Shown here one piece after another: positions 33,149 to 43,955 of a DNA stretch of 64,000 nt. The stretch comes from Hawksworthiomyces lignivorus (Eukaryota > Ascomycota > Sordariomycetes > Ophiostomatales > Ophiostomataceae): positions 124,001-188,000 of the forward strand of contig NTMA01000073.1 in assembly GCA_002917075.1 (NCBI GenBank), given 5' to 3'. Within the stretch, counting starts at the first letter, position 1. Each line of letters starts with the position of its first letter. Both the position numbers and the translations under genes were made by a program. Under the pieces are notes generated by a model, which worked only from the letters and a program-made list of their open reading frames with translations, searched no databases and was not told where the DNA came from.

Positions 33149-33893
33149 ATGGCTGGCCTTAGTCCTCAAATGTGGGTTCAGACGGAGATGTCTTCTGTGC
33201 ATGCATAGGCATTATACTCCCCGTATTAACACGATTTGATAGAACGAACCTGGTCATCATCCTTGGGATGATGCAGGTCTCGAAGAAGATCCCATTTGAA
33301 GACCCGAATGTCCTGAACATTATCCGCGGAGTATACGTGGCCAGCAACGTGATTATCCTGGGTATTTACCTATACATCCAGAGCCAGATTGATAAGAAGA
33401 AGGGTGCGTTTTGTTCTTTAGCACGTTGGCTACTGCGCCGAGCTTTTTTCTATTTTAGTAGGACACCGCCTAATATGTGCTTACGATGGTTTCCTCAGAT
33501 CTCACTACCCTTAAATACGTGGAGCCGGCTCCGATGGGCTCGACGGAGGAGGGCAAGCTTGTCACCACAACCGTCCATGCGTACGACAAGGGCCAGCTCA
33601 AGACGCTCATCCGGTCGCAGATGATGGGCGTTGCCATGATGGCCTTCATGCACCTGTACATGAAGTACACCAACCCGCTGCTGATCCAGTCGATCATTCC
33701 GCTCAAGGGCGCCGTGGAGTCAAACCTGGCCAAGATTTACCTTTTCGGCCAGCCGGCTACTGGGGACCTCAAGCGGCCGTTTAAGTCGGGTGGAGGACTG
33801 ATGGGCGGTCTCCAGGGCGGCGCGGCGCAGAGTGACAAGAAGGCTGTTGAGGCGGCGGAGCGGGCTGGCCGCGGAGGCGTAAAGGAGGAATAA
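33149..33893 (+). CDS. PHO88: ER membrane protein Pho88/Snd3 (SND targeting pathway)
   Basis: Three exons, 33149-33171, 33243-33403 and 33499-33893, encode 192 aa. The 23-nt first exon encodes MAGLSPQ plus two bases. Intron 1 (GTGGGT..ATAG, 71 nt) rejoins as I-TNLVIILGMMQVSKKIPFED, and intron 2 (GTGCGT..CTCAG, 95 nt) as KKK-DLTTLKYVEPAPMG. Both joins reproduce the conserved Pho88 sequence. Two to three hydrophobic helices are visible (GVYVASNVIILGIYLYI; MMGVAMMAFMHLYM), with the conserved YTNPLLIQSIIPLK and the C-terminal GDLKRPFK and SDKKAVEAAERAGRGG. In yeast, Pho88/Snd3 is an ER protein first linked to phosphate-transporter maturation, later shown to act in SRP-independent targeting. The tiny first exon is easily missed by gene callers. 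Confidence 0.93.
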
Positions 33894-34441
33894 ATTATAG
33901 GCATTACTAGCGAGTTTGAATTTGCTGGCGCATTTTCAAGCGCTATCTGTTTGGCGCCGTTTCCTTTTCCCACTCGCCTACATTGCTCGTAGGAATAAAG
34001 TTGGTTTAGTGAAGCAGCGCGACGGGGGCTTGTAGGTTAACTCCTGTTCTGGTACTTGGTTGTACTTGGAAGGAATCTGAGCTATAATTTTACCGTTATC
34101 ATTGTTAGATATGTATTTATAGTATGACAACGGAGAAAAGAAAAGAAAATCGGTAACTATCCGCTGCGTTTTCCAATTTAAAAAGCTTGTTCAGAGACTA
34201 CGGAATGACGAACAGAGGACGCATTGGTTTTCTTGTTCTGCTAGTGTTTTGTCTCAATATTGGTGATGACTAATACACTTGTAAATTGCCACACGATCTT
34301 GCGGGCGATTCTAAGGATAAGCTGCGGCAACAATACTCGAGGCGACAGGCTCTCCGCTTTTGACTTGCGTTTTCTTCTAGCCTCCATAATACACATAACC
34401 ATTATGGTAGAGAGGCCTCTGATTCGAGCATAGAAGGAACC
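33894..34441. other. Intergenic, no gene seen
   Basis: PHO88 3' region and RAD14 promoter, AT-rich, without coding signal. Confidence 0.5.
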
Positions 34442-35779
34442 ATGGATCAAATTTCACCTTCATCAAACCGTTCTGGCGCACAGCGCAAACCTACTGCGTC
34501 ATCGGGAGCCGTAGACTTGACTCGACAGACGGTAAATCTCTAACAGCACACCCCATCCGCCCCTGCCAGTGTGAAGATTTTCCTATGCTAATCTGTATAT
34601 AGGAAGAAAATAGGTTGCGCGCAAAAGCAATCCGAGAACAAGGTGACGCCGCACAGCGCGCAACTGACGGGAAGGGCTTACAAGGCGCAAGCAAGCTGCC
34701 AACGGATTATCTCGCATCGAATGACGTGTACATCGTGGGCGGCAATAATAATGCGAACAAGAAGCGGCCGCACGCCTCAATTTCTGTAACAGACGTCCCT
34801 TCCAGCAGTCGCAATGCTGGGCAGCATCAGCGCGATGGTGTGGAAATCCGCCCAGCACGCAACTTCGCCAAATATGTCGACTATAATTTCAGCGCTATGA
34901 CAGACACCAAGGGTGGCTTTTTATCAACAGAAGACGATCCATGGAATAAAGCATTTGCTTCGGCGGATGGCACTGCTGGGCCCGGGGAAAGACCGGCGCA
35001 TATGACTGTGGCCGAGTGGGAGCGGATGCAGGTAATCCGCAATCTCAAGCGGCTCAAGCAAGGTCCCTACGAGCCTGGCCTCAGCGTGCTGGCGGACAAG
35101 AAAGAGCAGAAAAAATGCCGCGAATGCGGAAGTCTGGAGATTGACTGGGTCTGGGAGGAGGTGTTCAAGTGCTGCGTCTGCAATCTGTGCAAGGAGAAAT
35201 TCCCTGAGAAGTACAGTCTGCTGACGAAGACCGAATGCAAAGAAGATTATCTCCTGACTGACCGTGGGTTCTCCCTTTGCCAGTCCATTCAAAACCCACC
35301 CCCCTCAATCGTACTCTTTACTAACTTTCCAAACAGCTGAACTAAAAGACGAAGACCTTCTCCCTCACTTGTCGCGGCCCAATCCGCACAAGAGCCACTG
35401 GCACGATATGATGTTGTTCTTACGCTACCAGGTGGAGGACTATGCAATAAATACGAAATGGGGCTCAGCAGAAGCTCTTGATAACGAGTTTGAGCGGCGG
35501 GAAGCTGACAAGAAGCGCCGGAAAGAGGCAAAATTCAAAGAAAAGCTGCTCGAGCTGAAGAAGAAGACGCGGACGGAGGCATACCGGCGAAACAATGCCC
35601 GAGAAGGAAAATGCGGCACGGCGGGTCAGGGGGGTAGTCGTGCAACTACGTTTGGCGATGCAATAGGAAGTGGAGGGAGACACGTGCACGAATGGGGTCG
35701 CGCCGTAGAAAACGAAGAAGGCAAGTCGGTCAAGCGATGTGTGTCGTGCGGCATGGAGGTCGAAGAACTGGAATTCTGA
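34442..35779 (+). CDS. RAD14: Nucleotide-excision repair damage-verification protein Rad14/XPA
   Basis: Three exons, 34442-34531, 34603-35263 and 35337-35779, encode 397 aa. Intron 1 (71 nt) is GTAAAT..TATAG with an ATGCTAAT branch. Intron 2 (73 nt) is GTGGGT..AACAG and rejoins LLTD-P-ELKDEDLLPHL, the invariant XPA sequence. The C4 zinc finger is C202-x2-C205-x17-C223-x2-C226 (CRECGSLEIDW ... CCVCNLC). KYSLLTKTECKEDYLLT and PNPHKSHWHDMMLFLRYQVEDYA follow, forming the DNA-binding domain. The N-terminal helix with ENRLRAKAIREQ matches the family. The C-terminus ends HVHEWGRAVENEEGKSVKRCVSCGMEVEELEF, so a second CxxC pair lies near the end. The role is binding damaged DNA with RPA and TFIIH in the nucleus. 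All zinc ligands are intact. Confidence 0.95.
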
Positions 35780-36646
35780 TTTCCAGGTTGCTTGTTGCGC
35801 TGTCTGGAGTACCTGCGACGAAATCAGCCTTGGGCATCATGCTGTTTTCACTTTATTCATCGCTATCACATGAACCAAACATGAAATACATCATCTATTG
35901 CATGCTCGAGAAGAAGGGATCGGAAAGTGTCATGTACTGAGAAAAAGTCAAAAGCAAACCGGTCGTTAAATGCATGGCTGGGAAGGAAAGTAGACAAGGC
36001 GCCTAGTTCGTCCAAAGCTATCACGTGCCCTTGTTACAATTCTTGATACATAGCGAAGTCTGTGCTCTACTCGCTCCGTACGAGTACAGTGTGGCGGTCC
36101 CCTGAGATCAGCCCCTGAGTAGAAAATAGCTACGGGGTGCCCATTGATGCCTTGGCGCCTGAGGGGTGAATATCGTTATGTGATTGGCTTAACCAACACT
36201 TCAGCAGCCGCACGCGAAGCAGGAGCTCTTCCTCTTCATCGCCAGAAATTAAACGAACAGACGCCAACGGAGCTTTCTGGTGAACAGACATCGAGAATTG
36301 GCTTTTTTTATTCTTCTTCTTCTCCACTACTTAGTGTTTTATTTCATTCACGCCATACAGCGAAGAAGCGGCATTCGGCAACGTGCGATCATATTTCTTT
36401 TTTCTGTGTACGATTATTTTGAACCATTTCTTTCTCTGTTCTTTATCTGCTGCCAGTTTCTCCTCATCCTCATCTTCTCATCGAACCCTGCTCTTAAAAC
36501 AGAAGAACCTGTGATATTCCAGTCATTTCCTCTATCGCCTGTTCTGTTCAACTTTGAGGAACGACTCTGCATAGACGCTTTTCGATTTGGGACGAGTTGA
36601 ATCACCTTCTGGAATAGACGTATTGGAGTTCCTTCCCGTCGCGTGC
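35780..36646. promoter_or_regulatory. Intergenic / striatin leader
   Basis: The distal part is RAD14 3' sequence. From about 36290 the plus strand is very T/C-rich (CTTCTTCTTCTCC, CCTCATCCTCATCTTCTC), which looks like a long pyrimidine-rich 5' leader of the striatin gene. No coding gene is seen. Confidence 0.45.
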
Positions 36647-39398
36647 ATGAGTTGGAACGGGCAAAGTAGTATGGGGGCGAATGCAGGCGGCGGCCTGGGT
36701 GGGCTCGGGGGCAATGAGGTGCCCGGGGGTCTTCAGGGTAGTGCTTCCAATCAGCCGCACGCGACCGAGTATACGCTGCAAGGTATGCTTCCACTGCAAG
36801 CCATTCATTCATCGCAGAATACTAATTTTGCTTCAACAGGCGTGATGCGATTTTTGCAGACGGAATGGCATCGTCATGAGCGTGACCGTAACGCCTGGGA
36901 AATCGAGAAGCAAGAGATGAAGGGCCGGATAGCTTCGCTGGAAGGCTCAGCACGACGAGCAGACGCAACGCAGAAAGCTCTGAAAAAATACGTGTCTATC
37001 TTGGAGAAGAAAGTGAAAGAGCAGGCGGCACAGTTGAAATCTGCCACTTCTGGCGCCTCCGCACCTGCGTCTCTCTCGGTGAGCCAGCCTGAGCTGACCG
37101 ACAAGCAACAACAGGCAGCGAAGATCCTAGAGAAGCTTCACAGTAAGTTGTGGATATCATTGGCATGGCCATTTGCGCTCGAGTTCCGTTTGCTAATTCC
37201 TTTCCAGGAGATAAGGATCCTAAGAGGACGGGAAGCGAAGGGCCTCATTTCGACTACGCCGCGGACGATGAGAATCAGCGAACCGAGCTCCGAGCCTTTC
37301 TCGATCAGTGCCAGGCCGAATTCACGTATCTCATGATCACACCTGCTAACCCGATTCCACCACGCGACTCTCCACCTCTGCCTTTGATGGAAGATCTACG
37401 AGAGGACGAATTTGGCCTCCCAGTTGGTCAACAACAGATGGACCAATTCCCTCAGACGAACATGCGACCACATCAACAAAACCTAAGACAACCATCGGTA
37501 CAAACTAATCACATTGCGCCACAAGCACAAGCACCGCCAGGAAATTTTCCGTCGAGAAATATCGAGCTCCAGCCAACGCCAATGGTTCGGTCGAATGCAG
37601 AGACTGGTTCGTCACTGTATGCAACTGCACCTCCGGAGTGGCCGCCTCAGACACAAACAACACCCGCAGATCACAGCAGAGAAGGAGGCAGCATTTCGGA
37701 TAATGGGAGCCAAACCCGGGGAGCTTTTGAAGCCAATGGCCCTCTGCCCGGCGAAGAATTGAGAGAGAAGAGCGAAGCACCAGCAGTTGACTCCTGGGAT
37801 TTCAATGACGGCCCATCTTCTTTTCCCGAACCAGGACCGCAGACCATGCAGCCTCCATCCTCTGGTCGTCCAGACACAGACATCTTTCCAGCGGCGGACA
37901 GTATGCCAAAATCCCCGAATCGACAACCAGGCTCTCACCGCAGGAAGAGTAGCATGTCCCGAAGGCGAAGCGCAGAGCATGAGCTGTCGCTGAATTCGCT
38001 GAACCAAAAGAGTGACAGCGGAAGTTTCAAGCTTCGGTTTGGACTTCGTGGTCACCTCGATACTGTTCGCACGGTTATTTTCTCTGGCGGCGGAAGTCCG
38101 GGCGAGCCCGAAATCTGCACTGCTGGTGACGATGGCCTCATCAAACGGTTCCACATACCTCGATCAAACTATATGAGCGGCAGCAACAGCGCATCTGATC
38201 TCGATGTGCAGGCTGATTTTACTCATAGAGGTCACCACGGGGCAGTACTCTGCCTGGCGTCGTGGTTTGCAGCCCCGAACTTTTCGACTGGGGGGCGCGC
38301 GCAGGGCGACGGCTGGATCTTTTCTGGTGGACAAGACAACTTCATTCGTGTCTGGGAACGTGGCAGAGTGGATCCTAAAGCCACTTTGGATGGCCATACC
38401 GATGCAGTGTGGGCGCTCTGCGTGCTCCCTGCGACTCTAGGTGCTGTGTTTGGTCAGAATAGTCCGTACGGTCCACCGGATCGGATACTGCTTGCCTCCG
38501 GCGCGGCAGACGGCACTGTGCGCTTATGGGCAGTGAGTGCTCCGCCACAGCTGACCTCACCACAGCCCCCGGGCCCAGCAAGTCGGCGCGGCGGCGCTGC
38601 CGGAGGGCGGGTGCGAGGTAACTCGATGAGCTCTGGGTCCGGCTTTCCAAGCAGCCCGCAACCAACTGTAGCGAGCAATAGCCCCTTCAACTACACACTT
38701 GTGCATACCATCACGCGCCCCAACTCGAAAGCTAGCCCTACTTGCATTACAGCGCTGAGCGGCAGCGGTGGCGCCTTTGTTGTCAGCTACTCCGACGCGG
38801 CTATTGTGGTATACGATACCCGGACTGGTGAAGAGATTGGAACAATGGCCAGCCTGGAAACCTACGACGGGACGCTTTCCACCAGCGTCAATGCAGTTGT
38901 GGCAACTACTGTAGGCTTGGAGCAGCCGCAGCTGGGTGATGAAGATATTGGCGGTAGCAGTCTCGGAGGACCGACGGGTGGCGGCCGTGCCATGGCCGGG
39001 TCAGGGGTAGAAGGCGTTATCATTTCGGGTCACGAGGATCAATTTATACGGTTTTTTGACGCAAATAGCGGTATGCAAAGCCACACTCCTATTTGTTTCT
39101 GGCTATTTCTCCTTCAACGTTATACTGACATCATTTAGGTCAATGCACGTACAATATGCTCGCTCATCCGGCGGCAATCTCGAGCTTGTCGCTCAGTCCG
39201 GATGGACGAGAGCTGGTGAGCGCGGGTCATGATGCATCGCTTCGCTTCTGGAGCCTAGAGAAACGGTCGTGCACACAGGAAATCACATCCCACCGCATCA
39301 TGCGTGGGGAGGGCGTATGCTCGGTGGTCTGGAGCCAGGATGGTCGCTGGGTGGTCAGTGGAGGTGGTGATGGAGTGGTAAAGGTCTTTGCACGCTAA
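36647..39398 (+). CDS. PRO11: Striatin homologue (PRO11), STRIPAK scaffold
   Basis: Four exons, 36647-36782, 36840-37142, 37208-39070 and 39139-39398, encode 853 aa. The joins give [27 protein letters not shown] (the caveolin-binding/coiled-coil start that defines striatins), [12 protein letters not shown] and [15 protein letters not shown]. The coiled coil spans about residues 46-125. A disordered, Gln/Pro/Ser-rich middle carries basic segments ([16 protein letters not shown]). The C-terminus from about residue 415 is a WD40 propeller ([71 protein letters not shown]). Striatin assembles PP2A and GCK kinases in STRIPAK, controlling hyphal fusion and sexual development in filamentous fungi. 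Intron 1 is 57 nt with no stop and keeps frame if retained. Confidence 0.94.
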
Positions 39399-41073
39399 AT
39401 GCGTTGGGAGAGCCAAGGAGTCACACTGTCGCTAGATTCTGTGAAAGCATGGTGAATAATGCAGTAAGCTAGTTGCTTTCAAGGCCAAAATCTCAGGGAG
39501 GTTGTGGCTTCGCATCTCTATAGTTATACTTACGCTATGCTGCTATGTTTTCTCGCTAGGGGAAACCAAAGCCATTGGCGGAGACAACAATTTTGTAAAA
39601 ACAGATAGGGGACCGCATGCATCATACAGATCTTCATGTTTTTTGAGCCAATAATATCAGGTTGTTTAAGAGCGCTGGTTTTCGAAACTAAAAAAGTCGT
39701 AAGTGTTCTCGTTAATAGCGCTATGTAACTTTTACTTGAAAAGCCACAAACAAGCCACACTAGATTTTGCTTGCATCATAAACTCTAGCAGATATCTTCA
39801 CATTTTCTCGTAAAATCCGGCAAAGCAAATACTCTGCAATACGCCGCCCTAATTACTCTGCTTTTCTCCTGCTGCTGACCACTTCCCAAATCTTATTCAA
39901 CATACATGAGGTTTGTGACCATGCCTACGTTTACAGAACGTAATGCAGTATTCGATGCGAAACTTTGGGGCGAGAGGGAGCTAAGACCGCATAGCCTCTT
40001 TGACATCTAGGAGGCTGGCTTCCAAACTGCTGCATTTATTTGCTCCCTCACGCCTCCAACCTGGAGCTGTTGATATGTTTCCTTGATGGTGTCGCTAGAT
40101 ATGCTTCGAAGAAAATATCTTCCATAAGCGGCTCACAGCATCGTATCTGGATCGTCTTATCTTCAGACTAATCTATTCAGCTTCCCTTTGTTTTGGTCTT
40201 CAGATGCGATCACCAATTTCCTGCGTGCGGGGTACTTGTCGGCCCGCCGTACTTAGCTCACTGCCCGAGAACCAGATGCGAGACGTCACACACAAACAAG
40301 GCGCTAAGCTGCACCATCCTGAGGCCCTGGGAACCGCCAAATGCTCGCCAAAATTAGCTCCTTCGCCTTTCTGCTAGGTAGGTTTATTGTATTGAGCCTC
40401 TAGCTTTTCTTTGTTTTGATTTTGACATACCCCCCCCCCCCCCCCTCTCAAAAATAAAAATTAAATCCCTTTTGGTCGGATGAGAGCGGGCAGAGGTGGT
40501 AAACAACAAAAAAACAACAAAGTGGTTGTGTCTCAGCTCTGATTACTCTGTTTCTTGCCTCTTGTTCTTCTCATATTCTTTCAACCACCCCCATACTTTT
40601 TCTAGTTTCTGAGCGTTGTGAAATAGGCGCCTCAATCGCCATAACAATCACCGCCGCTAACGCAAGCTTGAGCAACAGACACTCCCTCCAAGCTACTGGG
40701 ACCTTCTCCCTAGAAAGACTTTAGCATCGTATACAAATTCCAGGCAGCACCCGCCACCAAAACAAATAAAAACACGACAAAACAAAAAGAAAAAAAAGAA
40801 AGAAATTCACCCACTCATACAAAACCGTCGCAGAAACTCCAATTTTTAACCCGCGCCGCGTTATCGATATCCTTTTCTTTCACCGTTCAACGCGCCAAAC
40901 CTGTTTCGCCTTTTTTCCCATTCTAACTGTTTTCTCTTCTGTCAAATCTGATACTTTCCAAACTTTTTTTTTCCCTGTCGTCCACTTTTTTATTCTCCCA
41001 CTCAGCATCCCCCACCGCAACACACGTCAAACGCATATCTCCTTTCTCCGCTTCGACTTTCAAATAAACAACA
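39399..41073. promoter_or_regulatory. Intergenic / H2A.Z promoter and leader
   Basis: This 1.67 kb stretch is without genes. A 16-nt C homopolymer lies at 40430-40445, followed by A/T-rich and CAACAAAAAAAC sequence. 40860-41070 is a T/C-rich leader (TTTTCTTTCACC, TTTTTTTTTCCC) leading into ACAACAATGG. No conserved regulatory element was identified. Confidence 0.45.
40430..40445. repeat. Poly-C homopolymer (16 C)
   Basis: The run is read directly as C16, flanked by TTTGACATA and TCTCAAAAATAAAAA. Its length is likely uncertain or polymorphic. Confidence 0.8.
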
Positions 41074-42144
41074 ATGGCTGGCGGGAAAGGAAAGTCTTCC
41101 GGAGGCAAGAGCTCTGGTGGCAAGACCTCGGTCGATGGACCCAAGAAGCAGCAAAGCCATTCTGCACGGGCTGGCCTACAAGTGAGTTTTTGTGTTTGTA
41201 TCTGTTTTGCCCCTTTGTGGCTCCCTATTTTGTCATCATACGCACCTTCGAGATATTGGACGTCTCTTCGCATTGTCAGGCCTATGCGACACTTATGACA
41301 CTACATTCTTTCCGTTAAGGGATTGCGACGAAAGAACCAGCGCGATTGCCTCATGATCCCCCGGCCTCGCGCATGCCTATCAAGCACGAGCGCGCTTGTT
41401 CTTAAAGTTGCTTAGACTGTTCGCTTCTCGACATGACGCGGCAAATTCTATCTGTATACTGCAGTATCACCGATGCTACAAATGCGAATCTTTCATCACT
41501 CAGCTGGGCGCATGGATCGCAAGTCGGAGATGATACTCGGCATGCAGCGAGGCAACTCGCCTGAGCAAGAAGCCTGCCAACCGCAATCCATGCAACAACA
41601 GATTAACGACGTCGAGATTGAGCGCACTATCGTTCCGATTCGAAATGATTTTGTTTTCTTTCGCGTTTTTGCCAGGCTTCTAGTGTGCGCCATTTCTAAC
41701 AGCTTGTTTTTCTGTGCAGTTCCCTTGTGGTCGTGTGAAGCGCTTCTTGAAGCAAAATACCCAGAATAAAATGCGCGTCGGCGCCAAAGCTGCGGTATAT
41801 GTCACGGCTGTCCTTGAATATCTCACAGCCGAAGTACTGGAACTGGCTGGCGTAAGTTTTGTACCTCTGCTCTTTTCCGTGGCGCAACCAAGTTCGGTTG
41901 CTGGGCTACGCCCGCCGTGCAGGATGCTGATATGCCCTTTTCGCATATATAGAACGCCGCAAAGGATCTGAAAGTCAAGCGCATCACCCCCCGCCACTTG
42001 CAGCTTGCCATCCGCGGCGACGAAGAACTCGATACTCTAATCCGCGCAACTATCGCATTCGGCGGTGTCCTCCCCCACATCAACCGCGCCCTTCTCCTTA
42101 AGGTCGAGCAAAAGAAGAAGAACAAGGCAGCCATTGAAGCCTGA
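41074..42144 (+). CDS. HTZ1: Histone variant H2A.Z
   Basis: Three exons, 41074-41181, 41720-41851 and 41953-42144, encode 143 aa. Exon 1 encodes [20 protein letters not shown] and continues to SARAGLQ. Exon 2 begins [21 protein letters not shown] and contains [18 protein letters not shown]. Exon 3 encodes [52 protein letters not shown] and a short Lys-rich end. The Cys in FPCGRV, the KRITPRH and the GDEELDTLI (acidic patch) segments and the absence of an SQ phosphorylation tail separate H2A.Z from canonical H2A. All junctions are phase 0. Intron 1 is 538 nt, several times longer than any other intron here. Intron 2 is 101 nt. The variant is deposited by SWR-type remodellers near promoters. 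Confidence 0.96.
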
Positions 42145-43043
42145 GGGCCCGATATAGGGCTAGCCTTTTTGTGGCTATCTTCACCCGTTATGGCTGCTTC
42201 GCGTTCCTCTCTTTTTCGCCACGTTTGTGATCTTTTTGTGCTGGTCAACACTTTGTAAGGTATGGATTATTATGGTTGTATTTGTTGCTCAACGGTTTGT
42301 TTCTTATGATGGCTTGTTCGCTGTGGCGTGGATGGGTGCCACTCAGCTGTCTCTGCTCGCCACCGCGGCCAAATACTATGTTTGCCTGGTTTTCTCCCCA
42401 CCACGACCTGACTGGTTCTATGATACCCCCAAAAAGCGCAATCTCTCTTTTACGACTGAAGATTGATGCCAGAAGCACTCAGGCGTGGCTTGATCACATT
42501 TCCGTACAAGACGGCGGTATCAGGATATGTGGTTAGCGAGCAGGAGACCGCAGTTGGAGAAGAGGGTCTTTTTTTTTTTCTTTTTTTTAACCTATCTACA
42601 GTTTTGTTTTTGTACAATATTGTTTTCCTTTTCACAATCCATTATTATCGGGACGAATTCTAATTTGCCATAAATGGCATGAGTATCGAGTGATGGTAAC
42701 GGGGACAAGAGACAAGAAAAGAGAAATAAATAGGGCTTTTTTTTTTGTGGTTGGTATCTAGATTCTCTTCTCTGTGATATGCATCTATACGCAGTGTGAT
42801 AGTTTTGGGAGCCAACAATGCCCTGAGCTAGCTTCGCTTTTTTGTGACATGTGCCAAGTGGGCTTTGAGAGTCATGTAGGCATGGAGAACACGATCGTAT
42901 TGACTGCTGTAACAAAATGTGTTAGAGTACTAGTAGCCAGATTGTCAACTCGCATACATGTATATTCATTTTCAAGTACTGCCTTTCATACGTGGCATAA
43001 CTTTTGTTCATAAAATAAGGTCTGTGCCAGTGCAGAAGAGAGC
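42145..43043. other. Convergent intergenic, no gene seen
   Basis: 3' regions of H2A.Z (plus) and the alpha/beta-hydrolase (minus). T-rich runs (T11, T8 at about 42570-42590) are present; there is no coding signal. Confidence 0.55.
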
Positions 43044-43955
43044 CTATTCGCGAAGGAAAGGAATCACCACGCTGCGCCATTCATCGAATGCATCCAGAAA
43101 CGATGCATGACCAGCATTGGGAAGAACATGGAACTGAACGTAATCTTTCACATTTTCATTTCCAGAGGATACAAGCCCATCTTGGATTTGGCCAGCCAGC
43201 GTCTGCATTGTTGTCGGTAGAGGCGTGTCTTTCTCACCCACTACTAGGAGGACCCGATCTACGCTTCCTGCAAGTTTGGGCGCTAGCTTGCCAAGATCAA
43301 ATCCTCGTGACAGCAATGCCGCGATGCACGCCTCATAGCCGTCAAGTGTTGTTTCGCTCATCAGCGCGCTCAACCACGCCTCCTTGGCTGGGTGGGCGTC
43401 TAGCCATTCTCTGCCCAGCCATCGCTCACGCGTGCCGGCCAGAGCATCGACAAGACTGCCGCTCTGGCGTACCGCTTTGACGCGGGGCGTGAAATTGTCT
43501 TCTATGCCAGCATTGACTGGCGACACAGTGACAGTGTCACACACGACGATTTTGCCGACCACACCGGGATAACGGACCGTGAAAACGACGCCGGTGGCGG
43601 CACCCAGCGAGCAGCCAATCCAGGCGTGAAGAGCAGGTGAGCTTGTCGGAAGAGATCCATGCTGTTTCAGTCCGGATAGCAGCGCGTGTACATCGTCGGC
43701 CATAGCCTCGAAGGTGTTGGCGGCAAGGTCGACCGGCGGGGACGATCCGCCGTGACCTGGGTGATCATAGGTCAAGACGCGGAACTGGCTCTTGTGAAGC
43801 GCATCAACGACGCCGTCCTCCCACACAGCTCCAGTTGTGGCGAGCAAGCTAGAAAGCAGAATTGCTGGCCGGTGCGGCTCGTCCGGGAATGTCAGACGGT
43901 AGCGCAAGCTCCGGCCGTCAGGGAGCTTAAAAATGGATGGCACAGAGGAAGCCAT
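43044..43955 (-). CDS. Alpha/beta-hydrolase, 3-oxoadipate enol-lactonase-like
   Basis: 303 aa, intronless, ATG at 43955. Visible: LPDGRSLRYRL start, YDHPGHGGSSPP after strand beta-4, nucleophile elbow WIGCSLGAA (Ser116), acid VVGEKDTPLP (Asp243) and base LPNAGHASFLD (His283). So the Ser-Asp-His triad is complete. The layout is that of PcaD-type enol-lactonases and related esterases. It resembles the C-terminal half of the fusion protein at 26180-27817 but has no EthD-like part. There is no signal peptide, so it is probably cytosolic. The substrate is unknown; an aromatic-catabolism-type lactone or ester is only a guess from family. Confidence 0.88.
   Translation of the reverse strand: MASSVPSIFKLPDGRSLRYRLTFPDEPHRPAILLSSLLATTGAVWEDGVVDALHKSQFRVLTYDHPGHGGSSPPVDLAANTFEAMADDVHALLSGLKQHGSLPTSSPALHAWIGCSLGAATGVVFTVRYPGVVGKIVVCDTVTVSPVNAGIEDNFTPRVKAVRQSGSLVDALAGTRERWLGREWLDAHPAKEAWLSALMSETTLDGYEACIAALLSRGFDLGKLAPKLAGSVDRVLLVVGEKDTPLPTTMQTLAGQIQDGLVSSGNENVKDYVQFHVLPNAGHASFLDAFDEWRSVVIPFLRE

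Noticed and set aside
41473..41769. 98-codon ORF inside the H2A.Z first intron
   Set aside because: It runs across the real acceptor and exon 2 in the wrong frame; no domain.
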